Under the pieces are notes generated by a model. The model was not told the DNA's origin. It made no database searches and saw only the letters and a list, made by a program, of their open reading frames with translations. Below, one piece after another: positions 62,401-64,000 of a stretch of DNA of 64,000 nucleotides. This stretch comes from Pyrrhosoma nymphula (taxonomy: Eukaryota; Arthropoda; Insecta; Odonata; Coenagrionidae): the NCBI GenBank assembly GCA_963573305.1, contig OY754327.1:179436386-179500385 (forward strand). Direction: 5' to 3'. The first letter of the stretch is position 1. Each line of letters begins with the position of its first letter. Position numbers and translations under genes: made by a program.

Positions 62401-64000
62401 CAGCCATAAAGCAAGAGGGCACACAGGTAACACGAAGTCATACGCTAATGGAGAAATAATGAAAGAGGTTAAGATACAATGAGGATCTGGTGGGATATAC
62501 ATGTAAGGGTGGGAGGACTCTTAAGGGAAAATCGCCCATAGGTACTCCTTTACTTTTTATGATAAAAAGAACTCTAGAAAGAAAAATATTCCGCGCACAT
62601 ATCCTCCCGAGTGATCGATGGCGAGAAAAACATCGGATGGACAGGGGAGCGTGGCTGACGAAAAGGAAAATGAAAAATTAGGAACTTGGAGCACCTAAGG
62701 AGAGAGAGAGCACTCAAAATGGTGAAGGTGGAAGATGGAAATATAAAATAGAATTATGGTGAGAGAACACCGAAGGAGGGTTACTTTTGGAGCGCCGAAC
62801 GGCGAAAGGTCGGAGTAAACAGAGATAGGTATATTTTTGAGGGTGAAGGAATGATATAACTAGAAGGCGCTATCTAAATGATGAAATTTTTGAACATTTT
62901 TAAGAAAAATTATAAAAAATGTATGTAAATCGTAGGCAAAGGAAAAAATCATACAGTGATTCAATACGAGACATATCAAATAAAAACAAATAACGCATTT
63001 GAAGGAAAATAAAACTTATGAGTATTTTTAAGTGATCCCATTATGTACGCACTTACAGGATTAGGAGCACTAGAAACAATAGGTATCAATTGACTCATAT
63101 AAACATATTTTTCGGTATTATATCTTTATTTGGAGCTATTGCAATGAAATACTCGAATCTTAACTCTTAATTTTACTCATTAAGTGTGCCACCTAAAATG
63201 GCCCGTGGAAATGAGAGCCAATATCAATATTGGATGCCCTCGCTTAGATACCAGGATTTCATACTAATATGCCAAAAAATTGGCAATTAATCAAAATAAT
63301 GACGACATTCATGTCCGATGCTGACTACTTCGACGCTCAACCTTCCAAATAGAGTTACCTAATGTCTCCATCTCCTCCGGCTCCTGAAATATGCTGTACT
63401 CCCAGATAAACGGAGAGCCAGGCAGATTCAACAACATAAACCAATGCGCATTTCGCTTGGTGTCCAAAAATACCTAAAAAGTGAGAGGAAGGAACGGAAG
63501 AGAGAGAAATCCCGATTATCCCCGCTCCCACTTCCCCGGGAGTGAAAGGAGGAGAAAGGGAGGGCCGGGCGGAGGAGAGGGAGCGGGAAAGCCGAGAAGG
63601 ACGAAATAGTGAGAGCGGAGAGAGTGAGGTGGCGTGTGAAAGGGGGAGTAGCGCCGGCGGGAGGGAGGATTGGTACGACGGAGGATGGAGAGAGGGAGTC
63701 TGCATGGGTCCTTTAACCTCCGTGGAATGACGTCAGGGAATTGATCCGAGCAGCAGTATGACGCAAGTCCACGCGTGCCCCCCACCTCATCCCTCCTAAC
63801 CCCTCTCCCGCCAGGGTACCGTCCCCCCGTTCCCGCCACCGGCAAACTCTCGTCTTCCGTCCCCAGCCTCCCTCCGCCGCCAAGCATCCTCCTCTTCCAG
63901 ACAGCCCCAACGCCCTCCCATCCAACAAACAGGCGAGGAGCACCTTTTTCTCACCCATCACTTCTCGGGAGAAGCTGACTTTCCCCCCTCCCATTCTCCT
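59418..64000. other. No gene seen; GA islands at the end
   Basis: AT-rich to about 61600, then purine-rich islands at 61740-62080 and 63480-63720 and a pyrimidine-rich stretch at 63760-63960. The frames of 60-138 codons over them are compositional. No domain recognised. Confidence 0.5.
63480..63960. repeat. GA island followed by CT island
   Basis: The plus strand is G/A-rich to about 63720 and then C/T-rich from about 63760, so the purine-rich strand switches within 50 bp. The same kind of switch is seen at 37800-37840. Frames on both strands are low complexity. Confidence 0.5.

Noticed and set aside
63020..63175. AT-rich segment resembling mitochondrial coding sequence
   Set aside because: A few codons read plausibly with the invertebrate mitochondrial code, but no known mitochondrial protein was recognised and stops follow.
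1..64000. CRISPR arrays, operons, phage or bacterial genes
   Set aside because: No regularly spaced repeats, no bacterial gene density or ribosome-binding sites; the window is plainly eukaryotic.

Overview
The window is nuclear DNA from a eukaryote, most likely an arthropod and plausibly an insect. No clear multi-exon gene is visible, there is no operon-like or bacterial gene spacing, and no ribosome-binding sites. Most of the sequence is AT-rich intergenic or intronic DNA carrying several classes of transposable element. The arthropod assignment rests on the type of RTE-like LINE present (AP-endonuclease plus reverse transcriptase), on tRNA-derived SINEs, and on piggyBac-like and hAT-like remnants. 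The species cannot be named from the sequence alone.

The best-supported content is mobile. (1) A near full-length RTE-like LINE on the minus strand (about 32070-36299) is flanked by an imperfect 14-bp target duplication. It is split by a 1005-bp non-autonomous piggyBac-like element (32667-33671) bounded by TTAA; removing the insert and one TTAA restores the LINE reading frame. (2) Four 5'-truncated copies of a second LINE family, all on the minus strand, lie near 22.5, 27.6, 51.5 and 53.4 kb. Three have perfect target-site duplications of 11, 11 and 12 bp. The 53.4-kb copy keeps a 319-codon open frame with reverse-transcriptase motifs. (3) There is a hAT-like non-autonomous element (15549-16886), a small terminal-inverted-repeat element (20671-20869), a fold-back element with 62-bp arms (49412-49540), and tRNA-derived SINEs at about 4.4 and 49.8 kb. 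Two tRNA-like units arranged head to head form an inverted repeat at 59.2-59.4 kb.

The only candidate host coding sequence I can support is a 74-nt segment at 17403-17476. It encodes most of one ankyrin repeat and has AG and GT dinucleotides at its edges in the right phase. It may be an exon of a gene with very long introns or a decayed fragment.

Many islands of strong purine/pyrimidine asymmetry (GA-rich or CT-rich, several with high G+C) occur throughout. They create long but spurious open frames of Ser/Pro/Leu or Arg/Gly/Glu composition, which are not annotated as genes. The strongest, at about 37.4-38.4 kb, has G-quadruplex-type G runs and could be a CpG-rich regulatory region.

The elements do not form a pathway. 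They record successive insertions: the RTE-like LINE came first, then the piggyBac-like element entered it. The second LINE family was active separately, and its 53.4-kb copy looks the least decayed.
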